Part shown: piece by piece, positions 46,161 through 55,829 of the stretch
How the letters are laid out: each line of letters begins with the position of its first letter
How positions within the stretch are numbered: position 1 is the stretch's first letter
Assembly (NCBI RefSeq): GCF_900142035.1
Contig: NZ_FQZI01000003.1
Location: 124,001-188,000 of the forward strand
DNA length: 64,000 nucleotides
DNA from: Flavobacterium terrae
Lineage (GTDB): Bacteria > Bacteroidota > Bacteroidia > Flavobacteriales > Flavobacteriaceae
Reading direction: 5' to 3'
Made by a program: the position numbers and the translations under genes
The notes under the pieces: model-generated
Told to the model about the DNA's origin: nothing
Seen by the model: only the letters and a program-made list of their open reading frames with translations
Database searches by the model: none

Positions 46161-47147
46161 TTATGTAGTCATTATGTCAGAAACTCTCAATAATTCTTCA
46201 TCTATTTTAGAGCTTCCTTTTATGGCTTGTTCTAATGGTGTTAAAGCCACTTTATCCTGAATTAATCCTACCATGTAATTTGATTTACCTTCTAAGATGG
46301 ACTCAACAGCTTTTACACCTAATCGTGATGCTAAAACTCTATCAAAGCATGATGGAGAACCTCCTCGCTGCATGTGCCCTAAAACAGATACACGAACATC
46401 ATATTCTGGCATATGCTCTTCTACATACTCTTTTAATTCGAAGACATTTTTACCTATTTTATCACCTTCGGATACTACTACTATACTTGAGGATTTTCCT
46501 GAAGCTTTACTTTTTTGGAGCGATTCTAAAAGGCGTTCTAATCCTAAGTCTTCCTCAGGTATTAAGATCTCCTCTGCTCCTGCTCCAATTCCAGCATTTA
46601 ATGCTATGTGTCCAGCATCACGTCCCATTACTTCAACAAAAAATAAACGATTGTGAGAACTGGCAGTATCACGAATTTTATCTATACACTCTACAACAGT
46701 ATTTAAAGCTGTATCATAACCTAATGTATGACTGGTACCATAAATATCATTATCGATAGTTCCTGGAATTCCCATTACTGGATATCCAAATTCATTATTA
46801 AAGAGTTCAGCTCCCGTAAATGTTCCGTCACCACCAATAACTACTAGTGCATCAATACCCGCATTGACTAAATTTTCGTGAGCTTTTTTGCGACCCTCTG
46901 GTGTTTTAAATTCTAATGAACGAGCCGATTTTAAAATTGTACCACCTTTATTAACTATATTATTAACAGAACGGGGCCCCATTTCTTTAAAATCTCCTTC
47001 AATCATTCCTTGATAGCCTCTATAAATTCCGATACATTCGATATTATGATAAGCGCAAGTACGAACAACCGATCTTATGGCTGCATTCATTCCAGGAGAA
47101 TCTCCTCCAGAGGTTAAAACCCCTATTTTTTTAATGTTTTTTGACAT
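46161..47147 (-). CDS. pfkA: 6-phosphofructokinase
   Basis: A 328-residue PfkA. The ATP site GGDSPGMNAAIR (14-25), the GGDGTF block, GIPGTIDNDI and RDAGHIA are complete; the last is the fructose-6-phosphate/effector region. It commits sugar to glycolysis in the cytoplasm. It is upstream of gapA by 70 bases and is likely the first gene of that unit. Confidence 0.97.
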   Translation of the reverse strand: MSKNIKKIGVLTSGGDSPGMNAAIRSVVRTCAYHNIECIGIYRGYQGMIEGDFKEMGPRSVNNIVNKGGTILKSARSLEFKTPEGRKKAHENLVNAGIDALVVIGGDGTFTGAELFNNEFGYPVMGIPGTIDNDIYGTSHTLGYDTALNTVVECIDKIRDTASSHNRLFFVEVMGRDAGHIALNAGIGAGAEEILIPEEDLGLERLLESLQKSKASGKSSSIVVVSEGDKIGKNVFELKEYVEEHMPEYDVRVSVLGHMQRGGSPSCFDRVLASRLGVKAVESILEGKSNYMVGLIQDKVALTPLEQAIKGSSKIDEELLRVSDIMTT

Positions 47148-47273
47148 TTCAAAACGTTTGATATTGTAAAGTTAGGAAAGAAAATTATTAATTTCTCAGT
47201 TAAATGTTAAAAAACCGAGGTTGCTGAAATTTTCAAACGTTTTCGTTAATAAGTTTTCAAAAAACACCCCAAA

Positions 47274-50200
47274 TCAGTTTGGATCTGGCGGCATTTCATC
47301 ATATGTTTTTGGCTTTTCAGTAGACTTTTTCTGACGTTGTTCAGTAAATTGAATGAAATCAGGAGATAAATCAGAATCAGGAACATCATGAGGAGACTGA
47401 TCTTCTTGTTTGTTTTTCTTTGAATTAAATATTTTTGTTAATAATTCTTTGAAAGTGTTAAAATCCACCTCATATGAAATACCAACTCCTTGAGTATAAC
47501 CTATACCCTCTCCTATGTAATTGATATCATTTTCGCGATTAAAAAAACGAGCTTTTAAAGAACCGTCTTCATTCAAACGTAATTGTATTTCTACATCACC
47601 AACTACTGCAGTTTCTGTAACACCTCCTACAGGAACTCCAAGTCTTCCGTTTATAGTGATTTTATCATTTATTTGTGTAGACACTGTAAAACCCAATCTT
47701 CCATCAGTTTCTACACCTTGATTAGTTTTACTTCCTTGTACAAAATTTGGTCTAACTTTTAATTTTGAGTCATCATCAGCAAAAATATCATCAAACAAAC
47801 TATTTGCTCTTTCCAATAAATTTCCTGTGATTGCATTTTCAGCAACTCCTTTATCACTTAGAAAACTACCTGATGATAATAAATAAATGGCTTGAGTTTG
47901 TCTGGTGTCATTGTCACTAAGTTTATAATCCAATTCAGAACGAAGCACCGAACTCAAAGTAGGAAAGTTAATAGATATATCTGGTACTGGGTTCGTTAAC
48001 TTATCTGTCAATTTAATAACTACCTCTGTTGGAATCTTTTTGTTAAACGAAGGATTTTCTAATAAAACAGCTGGATTGGCTTCCGTTTTATAAACTGCTT
48101 CCATATTAAGTGTTGCATTTAATGGATCACCATCCCAGGAAATTGAACCACCCTTTTTAAGTTGGAATTTCTTATCAATTATTCCACCGTATTTAAAATT
48201 ATAAGTTCCTTCATAGGCTTGAAAATCTCCCCACATATTAAACTTACCCAATGTATTAATCTCCATTAATAAACTTCCAAAACCACGTCCTTTTAATCCA
48301 TGTCCTGTATTTTTATTAATTATTACTTCAATTTCTGCATCTGGAGTAATGTCTAACTCAAAGTTTAATTCTATTCCATCATATTTTTTAGATTTAGAAC
48401 CTTTTTTATTTGCTTCGGCTAATTTTTCTTTTGCAGAAGTAAACTTAATATAATCCCTTTCCGAAGATGTTTCTGAATCACTAATCGGGATTTTTATCGA
48501 TGTCCCTTTTTCTGATTTTGCGTTTACATTAATCACCAATCCATTTAATGGCCCACGTATAGATGCATCTCCATTAATAAATGCAGTTCCATAATACAAT
48601 GCGTCATCAGAATCTTTAGTATTAAGTGCTAACAATCTTTTTGAATCTATGTTCAAATCCAAAAACCAATCCGAAAACTTAGTATGTCGTATTGATCCAC
48701 TTAATACTCCTTTTGTGCTAAATTTAGTATCTGTTAAGTCAATATTTCGAAATGTAAACTGATTTTCAGTTATGTCTACAATAGCATTATTTTCGAAATT
48801 ATAATCAACATTTAGATATGGAATCTTAAGTCCTGCTTTATTTAAATAGAGTCTTCCTGTTATATCTGGATTTTCAAAGTCTCCTTCAAATTTAGCTGTA
48901 CCTGATGCAAGACCTCTGATATTAGTTATTACACTTCCTCCCAAAGGACTAAACGCGCCCATATTAAATTCGTCAAGCCTTAAATCAAGATCAAGGGTTG
49001 TTTTTTTATCTTCAATATAAACAAAGCCTTCAGCTTTAAATGATTCTAATCCCTCATTTCTAAGAACCGAATTAACCTCAAAATTCTTGAATGTATTATC
49101 ACCTTTTACACTTAAGTCAAGTTTACCTAATGAATAATTATTAATTCCTAAACTATCAATTGTTACTAACGCCGTAGGTTCATAAATTGATTTTCTTTGT
49201 TTAAAGGCTATCATTCCGTTAACATTACCTTTCAACTTCAAGCTATCAATTGAAGGTGTAATTTTATCTAAATGTACATTATTGAAAGTAAGTTTAAGGT
49301 CTTTATAGGTAGAATCTTTTATTACTCCCATTAAATCAACCATTTGATTTTCATGAGACATTGAAATTTTCTCAATATCAAATTCTGTTAACTTTTTATT
49401 GAAAACAATTTTATTGTCTTTAGATTCATCTTCATTTAAAAACCATAAAATATCCTTGAAATTTACTTCCGATTTTTTTATACCAACTACACTTTTTTTA
49501 TCTTCATTAATAGTATGGTATAAGTTTAGGTTGTAATAATCTTCTGCTTTGCTCCCTCCTTTAAATTCAGTTCTAAAAAACAAAGTATCATTTGCAGTAA
49601 CATTAATCAAATTTAAATCTGAAACTTTGTAGTGTTTTGTTTTAACACTATCCATTTCAATATATGCATTGTATAATGGATTTTTATTATCTAACTCGAT
49701 GTTAATATTATCAAATTGATTCCCATAAGCAGTAATGTTTGGTGATTTAAAATTAAATTTAAATTCACCATTATCTGAATTTATATAACCTTTAGCAAAG
49801 GTATTTTCCGCAAGTGAAACATCTGGATAAAAAATCTCAATCAGCTTACTATAAACGTTAAAATCAAATTTTATATATTGCCCTTTTTTGACTTTGTTTG
49901 GGGAGTAATTTGCATAAAGACTCCCTAGTGAGTTCTCAACTAATTTCATTAATTGATTGAACTGAAATTTGCCTTCAATTTTTCCATCAATAATATCTGG
50001 AGAATTAACCGTTATGGTACGAACTCTATTTTTATCAAATGATGATTTTACCATAAAATCATCAAAGAAGTAAGTGTCTTTATTATTCTCATATGATGTT
50101 TTATTTATATAAACATCACCGTATAGATTATCAATAGAATTACCATGCAAATTCATTAGAACATCACCTCTAAATACCGAAACTGAGTCTGCTGTATAAA

Positions 50201-51803
50201 TTTTTAACTTTTCAAGATTTGCATATTCTACTTTTGCATGAAAATCATATTTATTTTCCCTCTTACTTAAATCCAGATTACCATCAAATTCCATTACTAG
50301 GTTAGGATCGTTTGCAGTAATATTCCCTTTAAAAACTGATTTTTTCATAGTCCCGTCTACTACAATATTGTTGTAATTATAATTATTGTAGTAAACATTA
50401 TGCACTTTACCTTTAAGATTTGTGTCTAAAAATTCTTCTGTAAAACCTTTACCATCTACGTCTAAATCTAAACTTACAGCACCAATATCATCACGAGACA
50501 AAAATTTCCCTAAATCAAAATTATCTAACTTTATATTTCCTATATATGTTGCATTATCAATGTTATTGATATTAGTCATACTTAAATTAGATTGCGCATT
50601 ACCTAATTCGGTCTTTAGTAATATATCAGCTTTAACTGTTTTTAATGTAACTTCTGTAGTACCTGATAAAGTAAAAACTCCAAACTTTTTAAATGTTGAA
50701 GGTAAATTGTCACCTAAGACTCTTGGTAATAATGCGTCTAAATTATTATAGGTAGATGAAATTTTTGAGAAATCTCCTTTCATATAAAAAGCATCTTTTT
50801 GCTTTGAAAACAAATTTTTAAATCTAAAATTCCCAACAATAATTGAATTGTTCTTATCCCTTAGACGAATATTTTTAGTTGTAAAATCATTTAATGTTCC
50901 TAAAATTTTTCCTTTAAGATCAAATCGTTGATTTTTACCAAATTCTCCATAAAAAAGATTTAATTCATTTGTAGAAACCGAAGCTTTTTTAATTTTAACA
51001 TCAAACAAAACTTTATTGTTAAAATCTGAAAAATCTTCCCTTTTATAACGAAGTTCAACATCACCTATTAAATTAGATTCATTGGTTTTTAAATCTAAAT
51101 TTTCTAAATGAATGTTTTTCTTGGTATAAGTAAAATCAGAATTTAGATTATCAATAATTAAACCTCGATGATCTAAAAAATTCATCTCATTGATTTTAGT
51201 AGTAACATCAGGCCCATAAACCTTAAAATTTGAAGTATGAGCATTTAACTTCGTGAAATCTAAAATTTTTGGTGTTTTTAAATTTTCGTCAATGTATGAA
51301 AAATGTCCATTAAGAAGATGAATGTCTCTTGCTGTCAATAAAAACTTCTTAGTACTCTTCTTAGTTGATTTATCTTTATCAAAAAGGTCTATAAACTTAT
51401 CTAAGTTAGTATCACGGTCTCCTTTATAATTTTTTAGATGAAAATCTATACCATGAAGTCTAATTTCACCAAAATGCAAATCACCATCATATAGTTTTTT
51501 AAAATCTAAAATATTAGTCTTTAAAATCTGGATATAAAAAAGTGTGTCTTTTTTATAATCTTTAATTAAAACATTTTTCAATTTTACACCTCCGAAAATG
51601 GAAGCATTAGCGTTTTCAATAGTTATATCTGTTTCAAAATCTTCATTTAATTTCTCAGTGATATATTGAGCAATCTTTGTTTGAACTGAAGGTAAGCATA
51701 AAAGAATACCTAGGGTAAGTAAAAGCACAATTAACCCTAACAGGAAAAACAAAACAATTTTTCTAAGTTTTTTTAAGCCCGTATTTTTTTTAGTTTCTTC
51801 CAA
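47274..51803 (-). CDS. TamB-like translocation and assembly module protein (AsmA/DUF490 family)
   Basis: A 1509-residue protein. The start appears to be TTG at 51803: no ATG or GTG is available nearby in frame. It gives a charged N-terminus followed by one membrane helix (about 15-35), the standard topology of a TamB/AsmA-type bridge. The body is beta-helical repeats, and the C-terminal ~400 residues have the DUF490 signature (GTYNFKYGGIIDKKFQLKKGG; FDDIFADDDSK region; VDFNTFKELLTKIF). Proteins of this family span the periplasm and carry lipids and/or help assemble outer-membrane proteins. No tamA-like gene is adjacent; it is divergent from tsaD. Confidence 0.9.
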   Translation of the reverse strand: MEETKKNTGLKKLRKIVLFFLLGLIVLLLTLGILLCLPSVQTKIAQYITEKLNEDFETDITIENANASIFGGVKLKNVLIKDYKKDTLFYIQILKTNILDFKKLYDGDLHFGEIRLHGIDFHLKNYKGDRDTNLDKFIDLFDKDKSTKKSTKKFLLTARDIHLLNGHFSYIDENLKTPKILDFTKLNAHTSNFKVYGPDVTTKINEMNFLDHRGLIIDNLNSDFTYTKKNIHLENLDLKTNESNLIGDVELRYKREDFSDFNNKVLFDVKIKKASVSTNELNLFYGEFGKNQRFDLKGKILGTLNDFTTKNIRLRDKNNSIIVGNFRFKNLFSKQKDAFYMKGDFSKISSTYNNLDALLPRVLGDNLPSTFKKFGVFTLSGTTEVTLKTVKADILLKTELGNAQSNLSMTNINNIDNATYIGNIKLDNFDLGKFLSRDDIGAVSLDLDVDGKGFTEEFLDTNLKGKVHNVYYNNYNYNNIVVDGTMKKSVFKGNITANDPNLVMEFDGNLDLSKRENKYDFHAKVEYANLEKLKIYTADSVSVFRGDVLMNLHGNSIDNLYGDVYINKTSYENNKDTYFFDDFMVKSSFDKNRVRTITVNSPDIIDGKIEGKFQFNQLMKLVENSLGSLYANYSPNKVKKGQYIKFDFNVYSKLIEIFYPDVSLAENTFAKGYINSDNGEFKFNFKSPNITAYGNQFDNINIELDNKNPLYNAYIEMDSVKTKHYKVSDLNLINVTANDTLFFRTEFKGGSKAEDYYNLNLYHTINEDKKSVVGIKKSEVNFKDILWFLNEDESKDNKIVFNKKLTEFDIEKISMSHENQMVDLMGVIKDSTYKDLKLTFNNVHLDKITPSIDSLKLKGNVNGMIAFKQRKSIYEPTALVTIDSLGINNYSLGKLDLSVKGDNTFKNFEVNSVLRNEGLESFKAEGFVYIEDKKTTLDLDLRLDEFNMGAFSPLGGSVITNIRGLASGTAKFEGDFENPDITGRLYLNKAGLKIPYLNVDYNFENNAIVDITENQFTFRNIDLTDTKFSTKGVLSGSIRHTKFSDWFLDLNIDSKRLLALNTKDSDDALYYGTAFINGDASIRGPLNGLVINVNAKSEKGTSIKIPISDSETSSERDYIKFTSAKEKLAEANKKGSKSKKYDGIELNFELDITPDAEIEVIINKNTGHGLKGRGFGSLLMEINTLGKFNMWGDFQAYEGTYNFKYGGIIDKKFQLKKGGSISWDGDPLNATLNMEAVYKTEANPAVLLENPSFNKKIPTEVVIKLTDKLTNPVPDISINFPTLSSVLRSELDYKLSDNDTRQTQAIYLLSSGSFLSDKGVAENAITGNLLERANSLFDDIFADDDSKLKVRPNFVQGSKTNQGVETDGRLGFTVSTQINDKITINGRLGVPVGGVTETAVVGDVEIQLRLNEDGSLKARFFNRENDINYIGEGIGYTQGVGISYEVDFNTFKELLTKIFNSKKNKQEDQSPHDVPDSDLSPDFIQFTEQRQKKSTEKPKTYDEMPPDPN

Positions 51804-51937
51804 GAATTTATTTTCGAAAAGTGAAGCGTTTCAATAAGGTACAATTTCAATAAAAATCTTTATTTTTGGGCTTCGATGTAAAATTAATTATTTTATATTG
51901 GTTTTTCAAAATATAACACAAATTCTGTGCCCTTATT

Positions 51938-52960
51938 ATGTCTAAATCTCCTATTTATATTTTAGCTATTGAAAGTTCATGTGATGATACTGCTGCCGCA
52001 GTGCTCAAAGATAGTAAAGTGTTGTCTAATGTGGTAGCAAGACAAGGAATTCATGAAGAGTATGGAGGTGTTGTTCCAGAATTAGCATCAAGAGCACATC
52101 AGCAAAACATTGTACCAGTAGTAGATGTTGCTTTAAAAAAAGCTGGTATTGACAAATCTGAACTATCTGGTATTGCTTTTACTCAAGGCCCAGGGTTAAT
52201 GGGGTCGTTATTAGTAGGTAGTTCTTTTGCCAAATCATTAGCTATGTCTCTTAATATCCCGCTTATATCTGTTCACCACATGCACGCTCATGTTTTAGCA
52301 CATTTTATAGATGAGGAAGGTTATGACAAACCTGAATTTCCATTTTTAGCAATGACAATCTCTGGAGGACATACCCAAATTATAAAAGTGAACAGCTTTT
52401 TTGACATGCAAATCATTGGTGAAACTACAGATGATGCAGTAGGAGAAGCATTTGATAAAAGCGCTAAAATACTAGGACTTCCCTATCCAGGAGGACCTTT
52501 AATAGATAAATATGCACAACTGGGTAATCCCAAAGCATATCAATTTACGAAGCCAAAAGTTGATGGACTAAACTTTAGCTTCAGCGGATTAAAAACTCAA
52601 ATTCTTTATTTCATTCAAAAAAACGTAAAAGAAAACCCTAATTTTATTGAAGAAAATACGAATGACATTTGTGCTTCTATTCAAAATATTATCATTCAGA
52701 TTTTGATGGACAAAATTAAAATGGCAGTTGAAGAAACTGGAATAAAACAAATTGCAATAGGTGGTGGTGTATCTGCCAATTCTGGAATTAGAAATACCTT
52801 AAAAGAGGCAGAAAGTAAATATGGTTGGAAAACTTTTGTTCCAAAATTCGAATATACAACAGATAATGCAGCAATGATTGGAATTGTTGGATATCAAAAA
52901 TATTTAGAAAATAAATTTGAAGATTATTCAGTAACTTCTAAAGCTAGAATAGAATTTTAA
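51938..52960 (+). CDS. tsaD: tRNA N6-adenosine threonylcarbamoyltransferase
   Basis: A 340-residue Kae1/TsaD enzyme that makes t6A37 on ANN-decoding tRNAs with TsaB and TsaE. The iron ligands are in HHMHAHVLAH, the ATP/phosphate site in AIESSCDDT and TISGGHTQI, and the C-terminal GGGVSANSGIR and DNAAMIG blocks are present. It is followed by rsmE two bases later. Confidence 0.98.
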   Translation: MSKSPIYILAIESSCDDTAAAVLKDSKVLSNVVARQGIHEEYGGVVPELASRAHQQNIVPVVDVALKKAGIDKSELSGIAFTQGPGLMGSLLVGSSFAKSLAMSLNIPLISVHHMHAHVLAHFIDEEGYDKPEFPFLAMTISGGHTQIIKVNSFFDMQIIGETTDDAVGEAFDKSAKILGLPYPGGPLIDKYAQLGNPKAYQFTKPKVDGLNFSFSGLKTQILYFIQKNVKENPNFIEENTNDICASIQNIIIQILMDKIKMAVEETGIKQIAIGGGVSANSGIRNTLKEAESKYGWKTFVPKFEYTTDNAAMIGIVGYQKYLENKFEDYSVTSKARIEF

Positions 52961-52962
52961 TT

Positions 52963-53667
52963 ATGCAATTATTTTATAATCCTGAAATAAATTTAAATGA
53001 CACTGCATTTTCTTTTGACAAAGAAGAAAGTAAGCATATAACTAAAGTATTACGTAAAAAAGAAGGTGATATTTTATTTGTTACTAATGGATTAGGAGTT
53101 CTATTTGATTGTGAAATAATTTTAGCTTCTGAAAAAAAGTGTACTGTAAAAATAGTTAAAACTAAAAGTCAAAATCCTACATCATTTTACACACACATAG
53201 CTGTTGCTCCCACAAAAATGAATGACAGGTATGAATGGTTTTTAGAAAAGGCAACAGAAATAGGAATTCACGAAATCACTCCCATTATTTGCGATCATTC
53301 AGAAAGGAAATCAATCAAAACTGATCGTTTTGATAAAATAATTCAATCTGCAATGAAACAATCAAATCAATTATATTTACCTAAATTGAATGATTCTATT
53401 TCATTTAAAGATTTCATAAATAAAGACTTCGATGGTATTTTGTGTATAGCTCATTGCGAAGAAACAAACAAAACCTTGCTTAAAGAAGTTGTAAAACCAA
53501 ACCAAAAACATATAATTTTGATTGGCCCAGAAGGAGATTTTTCCTCAAAAGAAATAGAATTAGCCATTAAAAACAAGTATATTCCAGTATCATTAGGAAA
53601 TACACGTTTGAGAACTGAAACAGCTGCGCTAGTAGCTTGCCATAGTATTGTTTTTAGTAACGAATAA
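52963..53667 (+). CDS. rsmE: 16S rRNA (uracil-1498-N3)-methyltransferase
   Basis: A 234-residue SPOUT methyltransferase. The N-terminal PUA-like part (KHITKVLRKKEGD) and the trefoil-knot motifs LIGPEGDFSSKE and LGNTRLRTETAALVA are the RsmE signatures. It lies two bases downstream of tsaD and one base before DUF4159, so the three genes are cotranscribed. Confidence 0.95.
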   Translation: MQLFYNPEINLNDTAFSFDKEESKHITKVLRKKEGDILFVTNGLGVLFDCEIILASEKKCTVKIVKTKSQNPTSFYTHIAVAPTKMNDRYEWFLEKATEIGIHEITPIICDHSERKSIKTDRFDKIIQSAMKQSNQLYLPKLNDSISFKDFINKDFDGILCIAHCEETNKTLLKEVVKPNQKHIILIGPEGDFSSKEIELAIKNKYIPVSLGNTRLRTETAALVACHSIVFSNE

Positions 53668-53668
53668 T

Positions 53669-54310
53669 ATGAAAAAAATATTTTTACTTACAATATTGTT
53701 CTTTTTTAACTTGGGATTTTCGCAAGAAATTGCTTTGTTGAAATATAATGGTGGAGGTGATTGGTACGCCAACCCAACGGCATTGCCAAACCTAATTAAA
53801 TTTTGTAATTCAAACATAAACACTAGAATAAAAAACAAAGTTGCTACCGTTGCACCTGGAAGTCCAGACATTTTTTCATATCCATTTATACATATGACAG
53901 GTCATGGAAATGTGATTTTTAATGCTCAAGAAATTGAAAATTTAAGAAACTATTTGTCTAGTGGAGGTTTTTTGCATATTGATGACAATTATGGTATGGA
54001 TAAATATATAAGGAGTGAAATAAAAAAACTCTTTCCTAATAATGAATTAGTTGAACTTCCATCAACTCATTCTATTTTTCAAAAACCATTTTCTTTTCCA
54101 AGTGGATTACCCAAAATTCATGAGCATGAAGCTAAAAGACCACAGGCTTTTGGTATCTTTCTAAACAACAAACTTGTTCTTCTTTACACATTCGAATGCG
54201 ACCTAGGCGATGGATGGGAAGATTATGAGGTTCATAATGATCCTAAAGAAGTTCGTGATAAGGCTCTTAAAATGGGAGCCAATATAATTAACTATACTTT
54301 TCAAAATTAA
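53669..54310 (+). CDS. DUF4159 domain-containing secreted protein
   Basis: Start is ATG 53669 (213 residues), one base after the rsmE stop; the open frame from 53648 lies within rsmE. A signal peptide (to about GFSQ) precedes the DUF4159 domain, with RYNGGGDWYANPT-like opening, FIHMTGHGNVIF and the lengthy GGFLHIDDNYGMD block. The function of DUF4159 is unknown; the fold is related to class I glutaminase/ThuA-like proteins. Its stop overlaps the stop of a relict gene on the other strand by four bases. Confidence 0.9.
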   Translation: MKKIFLLTILFFFNLGFSQEIALLKYNGGGDWYANPTALPNLIKFCNSNINTRIKNKVATVAPGSPDIFSYPFIHMTGHGNVIFNAQEIENLRNYLSSGGFLHIDDNYGMDKYIRSEIKKLFPNNELVELPSTHSIFQKPFSFPSGLPKIHEHEAKRPQAFGIFLNNKLVLLYTFECDLGDGWEDYEVHNDPKEVRDKALKMGANIINYTFQN

Positions 54311-54396
54311 TCAATAGAAAAGAGTTCATTCACATGATTAGGAATGATTTTTTTCTTATACTTTTTGGCAGCTACAGATTGCCATACGTGCTGATT
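54307..54396 (-). pseudogene. Relict C-terminus of a lost convergent gene
   Basis: A 29-codon open stretch on the minus strand ends in TAA at 54307-54309, which overlaps the DUF4159 stop by four bases exactly like the genuine convergent pairs of this window. It reads as a plausible lysine-rich helical tail (HVWQSV, AAKKYKKKII, NHVNELFS). There is no start codon, and an in-frame stop and then AT-rich sequence lie immediately upstream. I interpret it as the tail of a gene whose body was deleted. I cannot name the ancestor. Confidence 0.4.
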
Positions 54397-54471
54397 TTAT
54401 TAATAATTTAAAAAAAATAAAAAAATTAACACTTTTTACACAATAAAAAAAATACATAAAATTTAATTTTT

Positions 54472-54503
54472 TTTGGTTTTTTCATAAAAAAAAATTAGTA
54501 TTG
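54472..54503 (+). promoter_or_regulatory. Promoter of M43 lipoprotease 1
   Basis: TTTG (54472-54475), 20 bases, then TAGTATTG (54496-54503), one mismatch to TAnnTTTG. The layout is identical to that before the second copy at 55750. Confidence 0.7.
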
Positions 54504-54554
54504 CTAAATCAATTAACAAAAAATTAATAATTTATTAACCAAACTAAACAAATT

Positions 54555-55529
54555 ATGAAAAAATTGTTATTATCAGCATCTGTAGCATTATTGATGTTTT
54601 CATGTCAAAAAGACAATGAAGTTGTAACAGAAGATCAAACAACAACTTCTAGTTCTATTACGCACAGAGGGTGTGCTTCACATGAAGTTCTTGAACAACA
54701 ATTAAGAGAAAATCCAGGATTAGCTCAAAAAATGGAAGAGATTGAAAGTAAAACACGAAGTTTTTTATCTTCAAGTACAGGACGCCTTGTTAATGGGAGA
54801 ATTGAAATTCCAGTTGTTGTTAATGTTTTGTATAGAACAGCCGCTGAAAACATTTCTTTAACTCAAATCCAATCCCAAATTGATGTCTTAAACAAAGATT
54901 TTAATGCTCAAAATAGTGATTATAATCAAGTTCCATCTTTATTCTCTGGTGTTAAAGCAAATGTTGGAATTTCTTTTGTACTTGATCAAGTAATTAGAAA
55001 ATCAACAACCAAATCTTCTTGGGGAACAAGAGATGCAATGAAAAAATCTAAACAAGGAGGTATAAACCCTACATCTCCAACAACAAAACTAAATTTATGG
55101 GTAGCAACAATTGGTGGTGGAATTTTAGGATATGCTCAATTTCCTGGAGGATCAACAGCTACTGATGGTGTAGTTATCGATTCTAAATATTTCGGTGTAA
55201 CAAGTAACTCTGGATCAAGCTATCCTTATAATTTAGGAAGAACTGCTACACACGAAGTTGGACACTGGATGAATTTACGTCATATTTGGGGAGATGCTAC
55301 ATGTGGATCAGATTTAGTTTCTGATACTCCTGTACACAACACTGCTAACTACGGTGTACCAGCATATCCTCATTACAGTACTTGTTCAGGTACTCCAGTT
55401 GAAATGACAATGAACTACATGGATTACACTGATGATAGAGGTATGTATATGTTCTCATTAGGTCAAAAAGCTAGAATGGATGCTATATTTGCTTCTGGCG
55501 GAGCTAGAAATTCATTTGCTCAACCTTAA
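54555..55529 (+). CDS. M43-family zinc metallopeptidase lipoprotein, copy 1
   Basis: A 324-residue lipoprotein (signal ending LMFSC17, followed by QKDNE, resembling the lipoprotein export signal of flavobacterial surface proteins). A conserved N-terminal block HRGCASHEVLE is followed by the pappalysin-like metzincin domain: zinc ligands H233, H237 and H243 with catalytic E234 in HEVGHWMNLRH, and the Met-turn in MNYMDYTDD. It is about three quarters identical by eye to the next gene, the other half of a tandem duplication. A secreted or surface endopeptidase is likely. Confidence 0.9.
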   Translation: MKKLLLSASVALLMFSCQKDNEVVTEDQTTTSSSITHRGCASHEVLEQQLRENPGLAQKMEEIESKTRSFLSSSTGRLVNGRIEIPVVVNVLYRTAAENISLTQIQSQIDVLNKDFNAQNSDYNQVPSLFSGVKANVGISFVLDQVIRKSTTKSSWGTRDAMKKSKQGGINPTSPTTKLNLWVATIGGGILGYAQFPGGSTATDGVVIDSKYFGVTSNSGSSYPYNLGRTATHEVGHWMNLRHIWGDATCGSDLVSDTPVHNTANYGVPAYPHYSTCSGTPVEMTMNYMDYTDDRGMYMFSLGQKARMDAIFASGGARNSFAQP

Positions 55530-55554
55530 TATACAAATTCATATAAAGAAATTG

Positions 55555-55581
55555 AACTCGCTCAATGAGCGAGTTTTTTTA
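55555..55581 (+). terminator. Terminator after M43 copy 1
   Basis: AACTCGCTCA and TGAGCGAGTT (55555-55564 and 55566-55575) form a GC-rich stem followed by T7. Confidence 0.88.
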
Positions 55582-55749
55582 TTTTCAGCTAGTTAAGACT
55601 AAAATTTGGTTTAAAAAACGGGTTTTTCTTACAAAAGTTATTAACAATAAAACGTTTTAAACTACTTATATTTCCTGATATAAACATAATTATTAACAAT
55701 TTTTAATATATCAAACTATACAACATTAAAATAATAATATCATTATTTT

Positions 55750-55781
55750 TTTGTTAAATAAACTTAAAATATATAGTATTG
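55750..55781 (+). promoter_or_regulatory. Promoter of M43 lipoprotease 2
   Basis: TTTG (55750-55753), 20 bases, TAGTATTG (55774-55781), exactly the arrangement of copy 1. The remainder of the 300-base spacer 55530-55829 is AT-rich with no other feature, apart from the shared ATTATTAACCAAAC words just before the start codon. Confidence 0.7.
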
Positions 55782-55829
55782 CATCGAAATTAATAAAAAA
55801 ACCAAATTATTAACCAAACCAAAAAAACT

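Noticed and set aside
46235..46759. Long plus-strand frames opposite pfkA
   Set aside because: They are shadows of pfkA, a complete well-conserved gene on the other strand.
50422..50751. A 109-codon plus-strand frame inside the TamB-like gene
   Set aside because: Shadow frame of the TamB-like protein; low-complexity translation and no promoter.
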